44,111 nucleotides of DNA from a virus. Positions 23,977 to 32,324 of this stretch are shown here, piece by piece. The notes below the pieces were generated by a model, which was given only the letters and a program-made list of their open reading frames with translations, was not told the origin of the DNA and did not search any database. The DNA is taken from IMG/VR virus record IMGVR_UViG_3300035682_002088, positions 1 to 44,111 of that record; one strand, 5' to 3'. Position 1 is the stretch's first letter; the number at the start of each line of letters is the position of its first letter. The translations under genes were made by a program, and so were the position numbers.

Positions 23977-24167
23977 ATAAATTTGAAAAATCCTTTGTAA
24001 TCGTTAAGATATTACAAAACAAAAAAGGTAAACCACAACATGTATTGTTGGTGGATACAAATAATGAAATATTGGAATTTGATGATAAAGTAGAAGCTGA
24101 ACATTTATCTAATATTTTTGAGATTAATTCTGAACAAGGTTTCATATACTACGTTAGAGAAATTTAA
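23973..24167 (+). CDS. Hypothetical protein
   Basis: A 64-residue protein with an alternating beta-like pattern (FVIVKILQNKKGKPQHVLLV) and a closing EQGFIYYVREI. It lies between 23593 and the sigma factor gene in one operon, with ATGA overlap at its start. Family unknown. Confidence 0.6.
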   Translation: MNKFEKSFVIVKILQNKKGKPQHVLLVDTNNEILEFDDKVEAEHLSNIFEINSEQGFIYYVREI

Positions 24168-24177
24168 ATATATAATT

Positions 24178-24753
24178 ATGGGTAAAATTGATTTAGACAA
24201 AGATATTTCCTTTTTAATATCTAATGATTCAAAAGATAATAAAGTACTTCAAAACTTATTATATTTAAAATTCAATAAATTCATATTTAATATTTGCTTT
24301 AAATTATTAAAAAATAAGATGGAATCTGAAGATTTATCTCATGATATTTTCATTAAATTAATTGATGATATAAATAAATTTAAAGGTAACAATATATTAG
24401 GTTTAACTGCTTGGGTTAAAGTATTTACTAAAAATAAAGTAATTGATTACCTTAGAGTTAAAAAAAGAATTATAACTAATGATGAAATTAGTGATAATGA
24501 ATTTATTGATGAGCTTGACTTATCTTTTTTAGATGATGAAAGTACATTAGTTAATGATTTGAAAAATGCAATATCAAAATTATCACCAAAATACAAAAAA
24601 GTCTTTGAATTATACTACATTAGTGATTACACCCATGATGAAATTGCTGAAGAACTAAATTTAAATGTGGGTACTTCAAAATCTAATTTATTTAAAGCGA
24701 AGAAAAATTTAGCATCAACTTTAAGTAAATATAATAATAAATTTAATAAATAA
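24178..24753 (+). CDS. ECF-type sigma factor
   Basis: A 191-residue protein with the region 2 / region 4 layout of group 4 sigma factors. Region 2 includes ESEDLSHDIFIKLIDDINKF, then WVKVFTKNKVIDYLR. Region 4 includes LSPKYKKVFELYYISDYTHD followed by EIAEELNLNVGTSKS, a helix-turn-helix that would read the -35 box. It would redirect host RNA polymerase to a subset of phage promoters. I use the ATG at 24178; the longer ORF start at 24118 overlaps the previous gene. It is three bases before the metallophosphoesterase gene. Confidence 0.85.
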   Translation: MGKIDLDKDISFLISNDSKDNKVLQNLLYLKFNKFIFNICFKLLKNKMESEDLSHDIFIKLIDDINKFKGNNILGLTAWVKVFTKNKVIDYLRVKKRIITNDEISDNEFIDELDLSFLDDESTLVNDLKNAISKLSPKYKKVFELYYISDYTHDEIAEELNLNVGTSKSNLFKAKKNLASTLSKYNNKFNK

Positions 24754-24755
24754 AT

Positions 24756-27329
24756 ATGAAGTTTAAAAATTTAACTGACGAAGAAATTAATAGCATCAAA
24801 GAACAATATTACAACAGAGTTAACCTAAATTTAACTGTTGAAAAATTAGCAATTAAATTAGGAGATGAGTATGGTGTGACAGAACGAACAATGAGGAAAT
24901 GGTTTGTTAAATTAGACTTTAAAGAAAAAACTGATATTGAACCAGAGCAATATTTAAAAGCAAAATCTAGAGTTCATGATAACACCAAGAAAAGGTTCAT
25001 AATTTCCTTTGCCCAAAATAATACGTCAACACACCCTTCCTTTTTAAAAAATATCGAGGCATATGCCAAACATATTAATGCTGACATTCACATAATTGCG
25101 GGTAGGTATAAAAACCCAACATCAATGTGGACACAAAATCAACAATCAGAAGAAAAATGGGATGATAAAATTATAAAATATCTGGATGCTAATAGACATG
25201 ATATTCACGAATATGTATCAATTTTATCTGATATAAAAATACAACCGACAGCAGTCAATCCAATGGTCGGGTTACAAGCTTTAAGTGGTGTTAACTCATG
25301 TATATTCGGTAGCCCAAAAGTACAATTAGAAATGATACCTGTTTTAGAGGGTTGTAAGCCAAAAATGATGCTAACTACTGGCGCTATCACTAAAAAGAAT
25401 TATACAGATTCTAAAGCTGGTAAAACTGGTGATTTTCATCACACATTTGGATTTGTTATTGTTGAAATAAAAGATGATGAAACATTTTTTGTTCGTCAAG
25501 TGACTGCTGATGATAAAACGGGTGATTTTACTGATTTATATTACAATGTTAGTAAAGGTGTTGTATCTAAAATTGATAAAATTGAAGGTATTGTATTAGG
25601 TGATTTACATATTGGTCACCATGATGAAGTTGTTTTAAGTAAAACCATTGAATTAATGGATAATTTAAAACCTAAACATGTGGTTTTACATGATGTTTTT
25701 GATGGTGACTCAATTAGTCACCACCAAATGAAAGACCCATTTATTCAATATGGTAAAGAAGTTCAAGGAACTAATGATTTAGGTAAAGAAATTAATTGTA
25801 TGTTAGAACAATTAAATCGTTTTACTAAATTTGAAAACGTTGTTATTGTTAGAAGTAATCATGATGATTTTGTTGATAGGTGGTTAAAGAATGAGGATTG
25901 GAAGAAACAACCAACATTTAAAAACGCACCATTATATATGGATTTAAGTGCGAGATTACTTAGGCAATACTCAACTGGGTTTGACGATGTAAAGGGTGTT
26001 ATTCCAGAATTAATTAATGATAAATTTCCTAATTTTATTACATTAGGTAGAAGCTCATCATATAAAATTAAAGGTTGGGAATGTGGAGCTCATGGTGATT
26101 CTGGCTCAAACGGCTCTAGAGGGTCGTTACTACAATTCCGCAAACTGAATACTAAAATAATAGTTGGGCATTACCATTGCTTACCAGCTGAGTATAAGGT
26201 TCAAACAAAAGATAATGGGTGGAAAGAAATAAGAGCTATTAAACAAGGTGATATAATTCTCAGTTACGATTCAATAACAAATAAGAATGTTTGGAACGTG
26301 GTTAATGAATTTATTGAAAGTGATTATAATGGTGTTATGTTACAAATAAGTGGTAATGGTTTTGAACAAACATTTACAGATAAACATATGTTAATGTTGA
26401 GAGATGGTTCATACATACCAGCTAGTGAAGCTATATGTACTAGGTCATCTTCAGAATTACCATTATCAGCATTACCAGAAGATACTTTTGGTACATCAAT
26501 TCCAGAAAAAGTTATTAGGCAGATTGTAGCCATTGCTGCTGACGGTTCTCAAGATAAATATAGAATTAGATTTCATTTAAAAAAGAAAAGAAAAATTGAT
26601 AGATTGAAAGATTTTTTTGGTGATGATTTAAAAATATATACTGATGAAGAGAATAATTTTGATGGCTATATTTCAACTAGGGGTGAAACGTTTAAAAATT
26701 TAATGAAATATAAATACAATATAAAAACTGTTAAAAATATATCTGTAGAAATCCTAGAATGGGATTACAAATCACTTGAAATTTTAATTGATGAATTAAA
26801 ATTTTGGGATGGAACTTATGATACTGGTAATAATGGAAACCAATATAGTACATCTAATAAAGTTGAGTGTAGTGTAATTTCATCTGCTTTAAACAGGTTA
26901 GGTTATTCACATACTGTAAATAAACGAGAATATGAAAATGAAAACCATAAAACATCGAACGTTATAACTTGGTGTAGTGATAGAGATTTTAATCGAAGTA
27001 GTAAAAAAATGAACCATGATGTTAGATTCAATGGTTGGGGTTTTAATACCTACCAAAGTAATACAAAAGTCTATTGCGTTTCAGTTGAAAATAAATGTTT
27101 TTGGGTTCAGTCAGCTAAAACTGGTCAAGTATCTTTAACTGGTAACTCACCAGGTAGAAAAGATGGTGCTATAGCCGTGGGTACTAGTACAAAACTACGT
27201 GTGGGATATAATGTAGGCCCTAGCTCATGGTTTCAGAGTCACGTAATCATTCATAAAGATGGGAGGGCACAACATATTAATTTTGTTAAGGATAAAAATG
27301 GTGAAATGGGATATACTACCCTCACCTAA
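24756..27329 (+). CDS. Calcineurin-like metallophosphoesterase interrupted by an intein
   Basis: An 857-residue precursor. Residues 1-55 form a helix-turn-helix-like start (LAIKLGDEYGVTERTMRKWF). The phosphoesterase metal motifs are GDLHIGHHD (about 284), HDVFDGDS (about 312), RSNHDDF (about 370) and GHYH (471-474). The last motif is split by a 323-residue intein (see 26178-27146). The mature protein (about 534 residues) continues SPGRKDGAIAVGTSTKLRVG. The family hydrolyses phosphodiesters, here probably of nucleic acid or nucleotide. The exact substrate is unknown. Activity would require intein splicing, since the intein separates the last His from its flank. Confidence 0.85.
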   Translation: MKFKNLTDEEINSIKEQYYNRVNLNLTVEKLAIKLGDEYGVTERTMRKWFVKLDFKEKTDIEPEQYLKAKSRVHDNTKKRFIISFAQNNTSTHPSFLKNIEAYAKHINADIHIIAGRYKNPTSMWTQNQQSEEKWDDKIIKYLDANRHDIHEYVSILSDIKIQPTAVNPMVGLQALSGVNSCIFGSPKVQLEMIPVLEGCKPKMMLTTGAITKKNYTDSKAGKTGDFHHTFGFVIVEIKDDETFFVRQVTADDKTGDFTDLYYNVSKGVVSKIDKIEGIVLGDLHIGHHDEVVLSKTIELMDNLKPKHVVLHDVFDGDSISHHQMKDPFIQYGKEVQGTNDLGKEINCMLEQLNRFTKFENVVIVRSNHDDFVDRWLKNEDWKKQPTFKNAPLYMDLSARLLRQYSTGFDDVKGVIPELINDKFPNFITLGRSSSYKIKGWECGAHGDSGSNGSRGSLLQFRKLNTKIIVGHYHCLPAEYKVQTKDNGWKEIRAIKQGDIILSYDSITNKNVWNVVNEFIESDYNGVMLQISGNGFEQTFTDKHMLMLRDGSYIPASEAICTRSSSELPLSALPEDTFGTSIPEKVIRQIVAIAADGSQDKYRIRFHLKKKRKIDRLKDFFGDDLKIYTDEENNFDGYISTRGETFKNLMKYKYNIKTVKNISVEILEWDYKSLEILIDELKFWDGTYDTGNNGNQYSTSNKVECSVISSALNRLGYSHTVNKREYENENHKTSNVITWCSDRDFNRSSKKMNHDVRFNGWGFNTYQSNTKVYCVSVENKCFWVQSAKTGQVSLTGNSPGRKDGAIAVGTSTKLRVGYNVGPSSWFQSHVIIHKDGRAQHINFVKDKNGEMGYTTLT
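26178..27146 (+). other. Intein with LAGLIDADG-like homing endonuclease region
   Basis: Codons 475-797 of the host frame. It begins with Cys (CLPAEYKVQTKDNGWKEI) and ends VSLTGN with the final Asn, followed by extein Ser. Internal splicing blocks are visible: FTDKHMLMLRDG (block B-like, His) and VYCVSVENKCFWVQ (block F). The middle has two LAGLIDADG-like segments (IVAIAADGSQ and LIDELKFWDGTYD). It should splice itself out and rejoin GHYH to SPGR. Inteins favour conserved catalytic motifs, as seen here. Confidence 0.85.
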
Positions 27330-27474
27330 AGGGTTTTAAATGTCTATTTAATGTAGTTTTTGCAATCCCTACTCCTTTCATAATAGTTGATGTAGGGATT
27401 CCATCTTTATACATTTTTAAGGCTTTTTCTTTTTTTATATTTAATTGGTAGTCTCTACTATTATTACGAGTCAT
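27322..27474 (-). CDS. Small helix-turn-helix protein (50 aa)
   Basis: ATG at 27474 to TGA at 27322. The sequence KKEKALKMYKDGIPTSTIMK followed by GVGIAKTTLNRHLK is a resolvase-type HTH (recognition helix KTTLNRHL). It overlaps the end of the phosphoesterase gene by 8 bases on the opposite strand. It may be a regulator or a leftover recombinase HTH. Not matched to a named family. Confidence 0.55.
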   Translation of the reverse strand: MTRNNSRDYQLNIKKEKALKMYKDGIPTSTIMKGVGIAKTTLNRHLKPFR

Positions 27475-27594
27475 CTAAAAAACATATTGTAACATTTAAT
27501 GCAATTCCACCTAGTGCACTAAAATTAGTACATTCTGGAGGTAATAATAGGATTTTTTAATTATTTTTTATATTTATTATTAAACAATAATATT
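27475..27594. other. Spacer with small palindromes, no gene
   Basis: A 120-base A/T-rich spacer between the minus-strand HTH gene and the GH19 gene. It holds the palindrome TAGTGCACTA (27513-27522) and ACTAAAATTAGT just after it (about 27519-27530). These could be operator half-sites for the adjacent HTH protein, which is inference. I see no clear TAnnTTTG box. Confidence 0.35.
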
Positions 27595-28209
27595 ATGTCA
27601 TTAGTAAAATTACAAGAAAAGATTGGAGTAACACCTGATGGTTCATTTGGTCCAAAAACTATAAAAGCAATCAAAACGTATTTTAAATTAACTGATGAAC
27701 AAACTGCACATTTTTGTGGTCAAATTAGTCATGAAACTGGTGAGTTTAAATCATTTAGTGAGAATTTAAATTATTCAGTCAAAGGTTTACAAACTACTTT
27801 CGGTAAATATTTCCCAGGTAACCTAGAAGAATCTTACGCCAAACAACCTGAAAAAATAGCATCTAGAGTTTATGCTGATAGAATGGGTAATGGTAATGAA
27901 GCATCAAAAGATGGTTGGAAATATAGAGGTAGGGGTGCAATACAATTAACTGGTAAGGCTAATTATAAGGGGTTTTCGGATTATTTAAAAAATCCAGAAA
28001 TTATGACAAATCCAGATTTGGTAGCAACTGATTATGCATTTGAATCTGCAAAATACTTCTTTGATAAGAATAAACTTTGGAGTATATGTGATAAAGGTGT
28101 TACTGATTCAACTATATTATCATTAACAAAAAGAATTAATGGGGGTACAAATGGTTTAGACCATAGATTAGAATTGACAAAAAAATATTACGAATGGTTA
28201 ACAAAATAA
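27595..28209 (+). CDS. GH19-type endolysin (chitinase-like muramidase)
   Basis: A 204-residue protein. Residues 1-30 (LQEKIGVTPDGSFGPKTIKA) are a short peptidoglycan-binding-like repeat. The catalytic domain has HETGEFKSFSENLNYS with the general-acid Glu, then YADRMGNGNEASKDGWKYRG, and GRGAIQLTGKANY, a diagnostic GH19 motif. It cleaves cell-wall glycan late in infection. No signal peptide is visible, so release needs a holin. It is the first of three neighbouring wall enzymes. Confidence 0.92.
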   Translation: MSLVKLQEKIGVTPDGSFGPKTIKAIKTYFKLTDEQTAHFCGQISHETGEFKSFSENLNYSVKGLQTTFGKYFPGNLEESYAKQPEKIASRVYADRMGNGNEASKDGWKYRGRGAIQLTGKANYKGFSDYLKNPEIMTNPDLVATDYAFESAKYFFDKNKLWSICDKGVTDSTILSLTKRINGGTNGLDHRLELTKKYYEWLTK

Positions 28210-28212
28210 ATT

Positions 28213-28821
28213 ATGAGCTACAATAGAGAACAAATTGAAACAGCTGTTAAAGCTAAAGGGTATAAATGGTTTGACGATGAAACTAACAAAGGTTTTGATG
28301 TAAACATTGTTGGTATTAGGAATAATACACCTAGTGTTGCTAAAAAAGTAACAAACGTATTTGATGATTTAATCACAATATCATTTAAAGATGAAAAAGG
28401 TAATTGGCAATTTTATTGTTGGAATTCAACTACAGACCCTGGTAAAAAAGGTGTTGAAAAATTCACCAATAAAAAAGGTGTTGCTAGATTAGTCCCAAAT
28501 CAATATAGAGGTGTATGGATGGTTGATAAACATCAAGGTAAATATGACGCATTATGTCAAAGGTTAGGTAATGTAACTGTATTTCGTGACGCTAATAAGA
28601 ATATGATATATGATGAAAATGTTACAGACGCTGGTATGTTTGGTATAAATATACATAAAGCTGGACAAGATTCAACTTGGGTTGATGATTGGAGTCACGG
28701 ATGTCAGGTATTTAAACGAGTTAAGGATTTTGATGTATTTATGAAAATTTGTAAAAAAGCATCAAAAATTCACGGAAATAAATTTAGTTACACCTTATTA
28801 GAAAGTACTGATGTAATTTAA
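28213..28821 (+). CDS. YkuD/L,D-transpeptidase-like wall enzyme
   Basis: A 202-residue protein. FGINIHKAG followed by WSHGCQVF gives the H-x3 ... S-H-G-C pattern of a YkuD-like catalytic His and Cys. The N-terminus VAKKVTNVFDDLITISFKDE is beta-rich. In phages such proteins cluster with endolysins and probably cut or remodel wall peptides. It follows the GH19 gene by 3 bases, so they are co-expressed. The exact bond attacked is not predictable. Confidence 0.65.
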   Translation: MSYNREQIETAVKAKGYKWFDDETNKGFDVNIVGIRNNTPSVAKKVTNVFDDLITISFKDEKGNWQFYCWNSTTDPGKKGVEKFTNKKGVARLVPNQYRGVWMVDKHQGKYDALCQRLGNVTVFRDANKNMIYDENVTDAGMFGINIHKAGQDSTWVDDWSHGCQVFKRVKDFDVFMKICKKASKIHGNKFSYTLLESTDVI

Positions 28822-29816
28822 TTTAAACCACTTTTAAACATTTTAGACTCTCTAGCTCTTCTAGTTATTAGTCCAGGGTATTCATCAAATAGTTGACTAC
28901 TTGTACTTTTTATTAATTCAGCTGCCTTTATAAATTGATTGTTTTTAACAAATTGAATAAAATCACTGCGTCTAAAATTATCAATCCCCATATTATAAAT
29001 CATTGAAACCATAGCATCGTACATTGGTTGTGTTATTTTAGGGTTGATACCTTTATTACTCCATTGGTTAAGTAACCTATCCAAACCGTCAGATGCTATT
29101 TTAATATCATCTTTTAATAGTATTTCGGATTGTTCAGGTGTTATTCTAGTTTTACCTGGTGTAATTTGACTATATTTAGGTAAGAAGTCATATTTACCAC
29201 CATTATCACCTCTAGAAGGGTCTTTAAATACAGCATGCCCATAACCGATTGTATAAGCTCCATCACCCAAATCATAAGCAGTCAACACTGGTTTACCACC
29301 AATACCCTCTTCATTTTTTAATAAATCAACCAAATCATTTGAGAAAGTTAATTTAGTTACTTCTGGTTTTGATTCTTTTTTTGATATCTCTTTATCCAAA
29401 ACCTGATTAACAATTTTAGTTTCTTTAGAAATTGGTTGAATATTATTTTCAATATCCACTAATTGGTTATAACCTAAAGTTATCGCCATAGAACCAATTG
29501 TTAACTTAATTAAATCTAATTTTATTTTGTCTGGTAATTCAGATATTTTAGTTATTAAATTATTGATAAAATCAATTCCTTGTTCAGCTGTTCTAATATA
29601 TGAAACTGATTTTTTAATATCACTTTCTATATTATTAATTCTATCGTAGAATTTATTGCTTGTGAAGTCCCATTCATAATGATGGGAATCATCTTCAATA
29701 ATCAATGAATTAAGTTTAGGATTAGATTCAACTAGCAATCTACATTCATTAATAGCTTTAGTTAAATAATATACACTACTAATTCTATCATAAGGTTCAA
29801 AATTTATAAATTCCAT
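28818..29816 (-). CDS. T4-type lysozyme (GH24) with long N-terminal extension
   Basis: A 332-residue protein. The C-terminal GH24 domain (from about residue 160) has catalytic Glu in LLKNEEG, Asp in AYDLGDG and Thr in YTIGYGHAVF, matching the E-D-T triad of T4 lysozyme. MYDAMVSMIYNMGIDNFRRS and the C-terminal TRRARE are also characteristic. The N-terminal 150 residues are helical with a hydrophobic patch (LTIGSMAITLGY); they may anchor it to membrane or virion. It is on the opposite strand and converges with the YkuD-like gene. Confidence 0.9.
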   Translation of the reverse strand: MEFINFEPYDRISSVYYLTKAINECRLLVESNPKLNSLIIEDDSHHYEWDFTSNKFYDRINNIESDIKKSVSYIRTAEQGIDFINNLITKISELPDKIKLDLIKLTIGSMAITLGYNQLVDIENNIQPISKETKIVNQVLDKEISKKESKPEVTKLTFSNDLVDLLKNEEGIGGKPVLTAYDLGDGAYTIGYGHAVFKDPSRGDNGGKYDFLPKYSQITPGKTRITPEQSEILLKDDIKIASDGLDRLLNQWSNKGINPKITQPMYDAMVSMIYNMGIDNFRRSDFIQFVKNNQFIKAAELIKSTSSQLFDEYPGLITRRARESKMFKSGLN

Positions 29817-29871
29817 ATTTATAAATATTAAAAATAATCATTAAAATCATTGTTTTTTTAATTATATTAAC

Positions 29872-29879
29872 TATATTCG
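29872..29879 (+). promoter_or_regulatory. Promoter -7 box variant (TATATTCG) for 29899
   Basis: One mismatch from the consensus, 20 bases before ATG 29899, in the spacer divergent from the lysozyme gene. Confidence 0.55.
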
Positions 29880-29898
29880 CATAATTCTAAATTGAAAA

Positions 29899-30330
29899 AT
29901 GACCGAATCTGAATTTTTATTTTATTATATAAACAAAAAATATATATGTTTAGGTGATGGATTCAGATTAAGTTATTTAAATGATGAACCGTTTGGTTAT
30001 TATTTTTTTTTAGATGATTTAAAATATTCTTTAGGTTTTGATGAAATTAATAATAAACCAATATCAGAATTAGTTAAAACTTGGTACAACCAACTAATTA
30101 AAGATTTTGAGAATGATATATTAGATTATATTAGATTCAAATATAAAGTTAAATTGGGTTACAGAAATTGGGTGATATGTGATTTTAAAGGTAAGGAAAT
30201 AGAAATTAGGGATATCGTATCTGAATTTAAATCTAAATATAGTTATAGTTTTATTGAAAAAATAATTAATAATTGGTTTGTTAATGAATGTGTTAGAATA
30301 TCTGAACAAACAATTTTAAATTTTAATTGA
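29899..30330 (+). CDS. Hypothetical protein
   Basis: A 143-residue protein rich in aromatic residues (EFLFYYINKKYICLGDGFRL, GYYFFLDDLKYSLG). Family unknown. It ends before the SmpB promoter, so it is probably a separate unit. Confidence 0.6.
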   Translation: MTESEFLFYYINKKYICLGDGFRLSYLNDEPFGYYFFLDDLKYSLGFDEINNKPISELVKTWYNQLIKDFENDILDYIRFKYKVKLGYRNWVICDFKGKEIEIRDIVSEFKSKYSYSFIEKIINNWFVNECVRISEQTILNFN

Positions 30331-30360
30331 AAAAAATTTGGTGGATTGAAAAAGATTACT

Positions 30361-30368
30361 TACCTTTG
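30361..30368 (+). promoter_or_regulatory. Promoter -7 box (TACCTTTG) for smpB
   Basis: TAnnTTTG variant 17 bases before ATG 30385, with TTTGG at about 30338 as a possible -33 region. Confidence 0.65.
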
Positions 30369-30384
30369 TTAAAAATAAAACAAA

Positions 30385-30822
30385 ATGGATATTATTATTA
30401 AGAATAATAAAGCCAGGTACGAATATGAATTTATTGAAAAATATTTGGCTGGTATTAAATTGGTTGGTGGTGAGGTTAAAAGTGTTAGGGGTCATAAAGC
30501 GTCAATATCAGAAGCTTATTGTTATATTTCTAATGGTGAAATATTCATAAAGGGGATGCATGTTAGTGAATATGAAAGAGCCAATAAATATGATAGTTAT
30601 GAACCAACCAGAATTAGAAAATTACTTTTAAATAAAAAGGAAATATTAAAATTAGAATCTGATTTAAATAAAAAGGGATTAACAATTGTACCACTATCTG
30701 TAGTAATCAAAAATGGTTTTATTAAATTGGAGATAGCGTTATGTAGGGGTAAAAATGTTAGAGATAAAAGAGAAGATATTAAAAAGAGAGATATAGAACG
30801 AGAATTAAACATTAAATTTTAA
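30385..30822 (+). CDS. smpB: SmpB, tmRNA-binding protein
   Basis: A 145-residue protein covering the whole SmpB length. Seen in order: NNKARYEYEFIEKYLAGIKL, GGEVKSVRGHKASISEAY, IKGMHVSEYERAN, RIRKLLLNKKEI, GLTIVPLSV, and the tail GKNVRDKREDIKKRDIEREL. SmpB binds the tRNA-like end of tmRNA and delivers it to stalled ribosomes. Together with the tmRNA gene at 6754-7126 it makes a phage-encoded trans-translation pair. It is 8 bases before the SigA-like gene. Confidence 0.95.
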   Translation: MDIIIKNNKARYEYEFIEKYLAGIKLVGGEVKSVRGHKASISEAYCYISNGEIFIKGMHVSEYERANKYDSYEPTRIRKLLLNKKEILKLESDLNKKGLTIVPLSVVIKNGFIKLEIALCRGKNVRDKREDIKKRDIERELNIKF

Positions 30823-30830
30823 AATTAAAT

Positions 30831-31718
30831 ATGAAACAGTTAAGAATTACAGCAAAGATTACCGACAGAAATTCAAGTAAAGCATTTAATCAATATTTAT
30901 TTGACCTTAGAGCTATTAAACCATTCCAAACACCAGATGAGGAATATAATTGTGCGGTTAAAGCATATAATGGTGATGAACAAGCATTGGATGAATTAGT
31001 TAGAAAAAATCTAAAATTTGTGATTAGTGTTGCAAAACAATATGCAAATTCTAAAGCACCGCTTGAAGAATTGGTTAATGAGGGTAATTATGGTTTAATC
31101 GAAGCTGCAAGAAAATTCGAACCATCAAGAGGATTTAAATTCATATCTTATGCTGTTTGGTATATTAGAAAAAATATGTCTGATTATTTTAATAAATCAG
31201 CAAGTTCGATAAGAATACCAGTTAATAAAATCAATAACTTAAATAAGTTAAAAAAACAGATTTCCATTATGGAACAAATAAATGGTAGACCTGTAACATC
31301 ATCTGATTTTATTGATAATGATGATAATAACTTTAACATTGATGATGTATCATTATTAATGGATATTGATAAAATAAGTGTTTCATCATTGGATTCACCA
31401 TTTAGTAGTGATAGTGATAGTGGCAATATGCTAGACGTTATTGAAGATAAAAATTCGTACAAGTCTGATTCAATTGTTAATGATGAAGATTTAAATCGAA
31501 TATTAGAATCACTTATGGATAAATTGGATGAAAAACAAAAAGAAATTATAATTTTAAGTTTTGGGTTGTACAATCAAGAACCATTAACACTAATTGAAAT
31601 TGGTGAAAGAGTTAACGCTAATCGTGAAAGTGTTAGACAATCAAAACAAAAAGCACTTAAAATTATGGCTAAAAATATGAAAAAACGAGGTATTAAATTG
31701 GAAATGTTATTAAATTAA
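30831..31718 (+). CDS. SigA/RpoD-like sigma factor
   Basis: A 295-residue sigma-70 protein. The start MKQLRITAKITDRNSSKAFN closely resembles the start of Bacteroidota primary sigma factors. Region 2 is LVRKNLKFVISVAKQY, then EELVNEGNYGLIEAARKFEP and GFKFISYAVWYIRKNM. Region 4 is LDEKQKEIIILSFGL, then LIEIGERVNANRESVRQSKQ. Region 1.1 is absent and the spacer is Ser/Asp-rich. It probably directs host polymerase to TAnnTTTG-type promoters in phage DNA. A second phage sigma factor is at 24178. Confidence 0.93.
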   Translation: MKQLRITAKITDRNSSKAFNQYLFDLRAIKPFQTPDEEYNCAVKAYNGDEQALDELVRKNLKFVISVAKQYANSKAPLEELVNEGNYGLIEAARKFEPSRGFKFISYAVWYIRKNMSDYFNKSASSIRIPVNKINNLNKLKKQISIMEQINGRPVTSSDFIDNDDNNFNIDDVSLLMDIDKISVSSLDSPFSSDSDSGNMLDVIEDKNSYKSDSIVNDEDLNRILESLMDKLDEKQKEIIILSFGLYNQEPLTLIEIGERVNANRESVRQSKQKALKIMAKNMKKRGIKLEMLLN

Positions 31719-31742
31719 TTTGTTCATTTGAAATATTATTAA

Positions 31743-31750
31743 TATATTTG
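31743..31750 (+). promoter_or_regulatory. Promoter -7 box (TATATTTG) for 31771
   Basis: It lies 21 bases before ATG 31771, with CATTTG at about 31723 as a possible -33 region. Confidence 0.7.
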
Positions 31751-31770
31751 CATAATTAAAACTAAAAAAA

Positions 31771-31995
31771 ATGATAAAAATAAACAATCAAGATGATATG
31801 ATTCAAGTCGCTGAATTATATCTTCACCAACACAAAAATTATTCTCAAAATGATATTTTTGATATGGATGAATTTGAAAAATATTATCAAGCTAGAGAAT
31901 TGATTAAAACATGGAATGACCAACCAAAAGAAATATTAAATAATATTATATTATCTTTGGAAATTAATGATATCAATTATTCAATAATTAATTAA
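31771..31995 (+). CDS. Hypothetical protein
   Basis: A 74-residue acidic protein (MIQVAELYLHQHKNYSQNDI, then KEILNNIILSLEIND). Family unknown; mostly helical. It is a single-gene unit between two promoters. Confidence 0.6.
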   Translation: MIKINNQDDMIQVAELYLHQHKNYSQNDIFDMDEFEKYYQARELIKTWNDQPKEILNNIILSLEINDINYSIIN

Positions 31996-32023
31996 AATTT
32001 TTCTTTAATTAAAATATAATAAC

Positions 32024-32031
32024 TATATTTG
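32024..32031 (+). promoter_or_regulatory. Promoter -7 box (TATATTTG) for the 32085 operon
   Basis: It ends 5 bases before the ATG of a 20-codon ORF at 32036, the same leaderless spacing as at 22336, 23581 and 42073. Confidence 0.7.
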
Positions 32032-32035
32032 CATT

Positions 32036-32098
32036 ATGAAATGTTTAAAAAGTTTCAATAATATTAACTTTAAAATTGTAAAAAATGGACAGAAGTGA
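32036..32098 (+). CDS. Possible leader peptide (20 aa)
   Basis: ATG 32036 to TGA 32098 encodes MKCLKSFNNINFKIVKNGQK. It sits exactly at the predicted transcription start and overlaps the start of 32085. It could be a translated leader or just a chance ORF. Confidence 0.3.
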   Translation: MKCLKSFNNINFKIVKNGQK

Positions 32099-32324
32099 AT
32101 TTAAAATTTTTCATTCAGTAATTGGTTTTAAACATAGAGACACACCAACCAAAATTATTGAATCAGATGGTACAATTAAAATGTATAAAGGTGGAATCCG
32201 TTCAACATATAGTTGTGGTGAAATAAAACAAATTGAACATAAAGAATGTAACCCAAAATGGTTTACTAACTTTAATCAATCATTACTTAACAAAATAAGA
32301 GATTACCATAAAAACAATAACTAA
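32085..32324 (+). CDS. Hypothetical protein
   Basis: A 79-residue basic protein (FKIFHSVIGFKHRDTPTKII, then GGIRSTYSCGEIKQIEHKEC). Family unknown. The stop overlaps the next ATG by one base, beginning a tight run of five small genes up to 34066. Confidence 0.6.
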   Translation: MDRSEFKIFHSVIGFKHRDTPTKIIESDGTIKMYKGGIRSTYSCGEIKQIEHKECNPKWFTNFNQSLLNKIRDYHKNNN

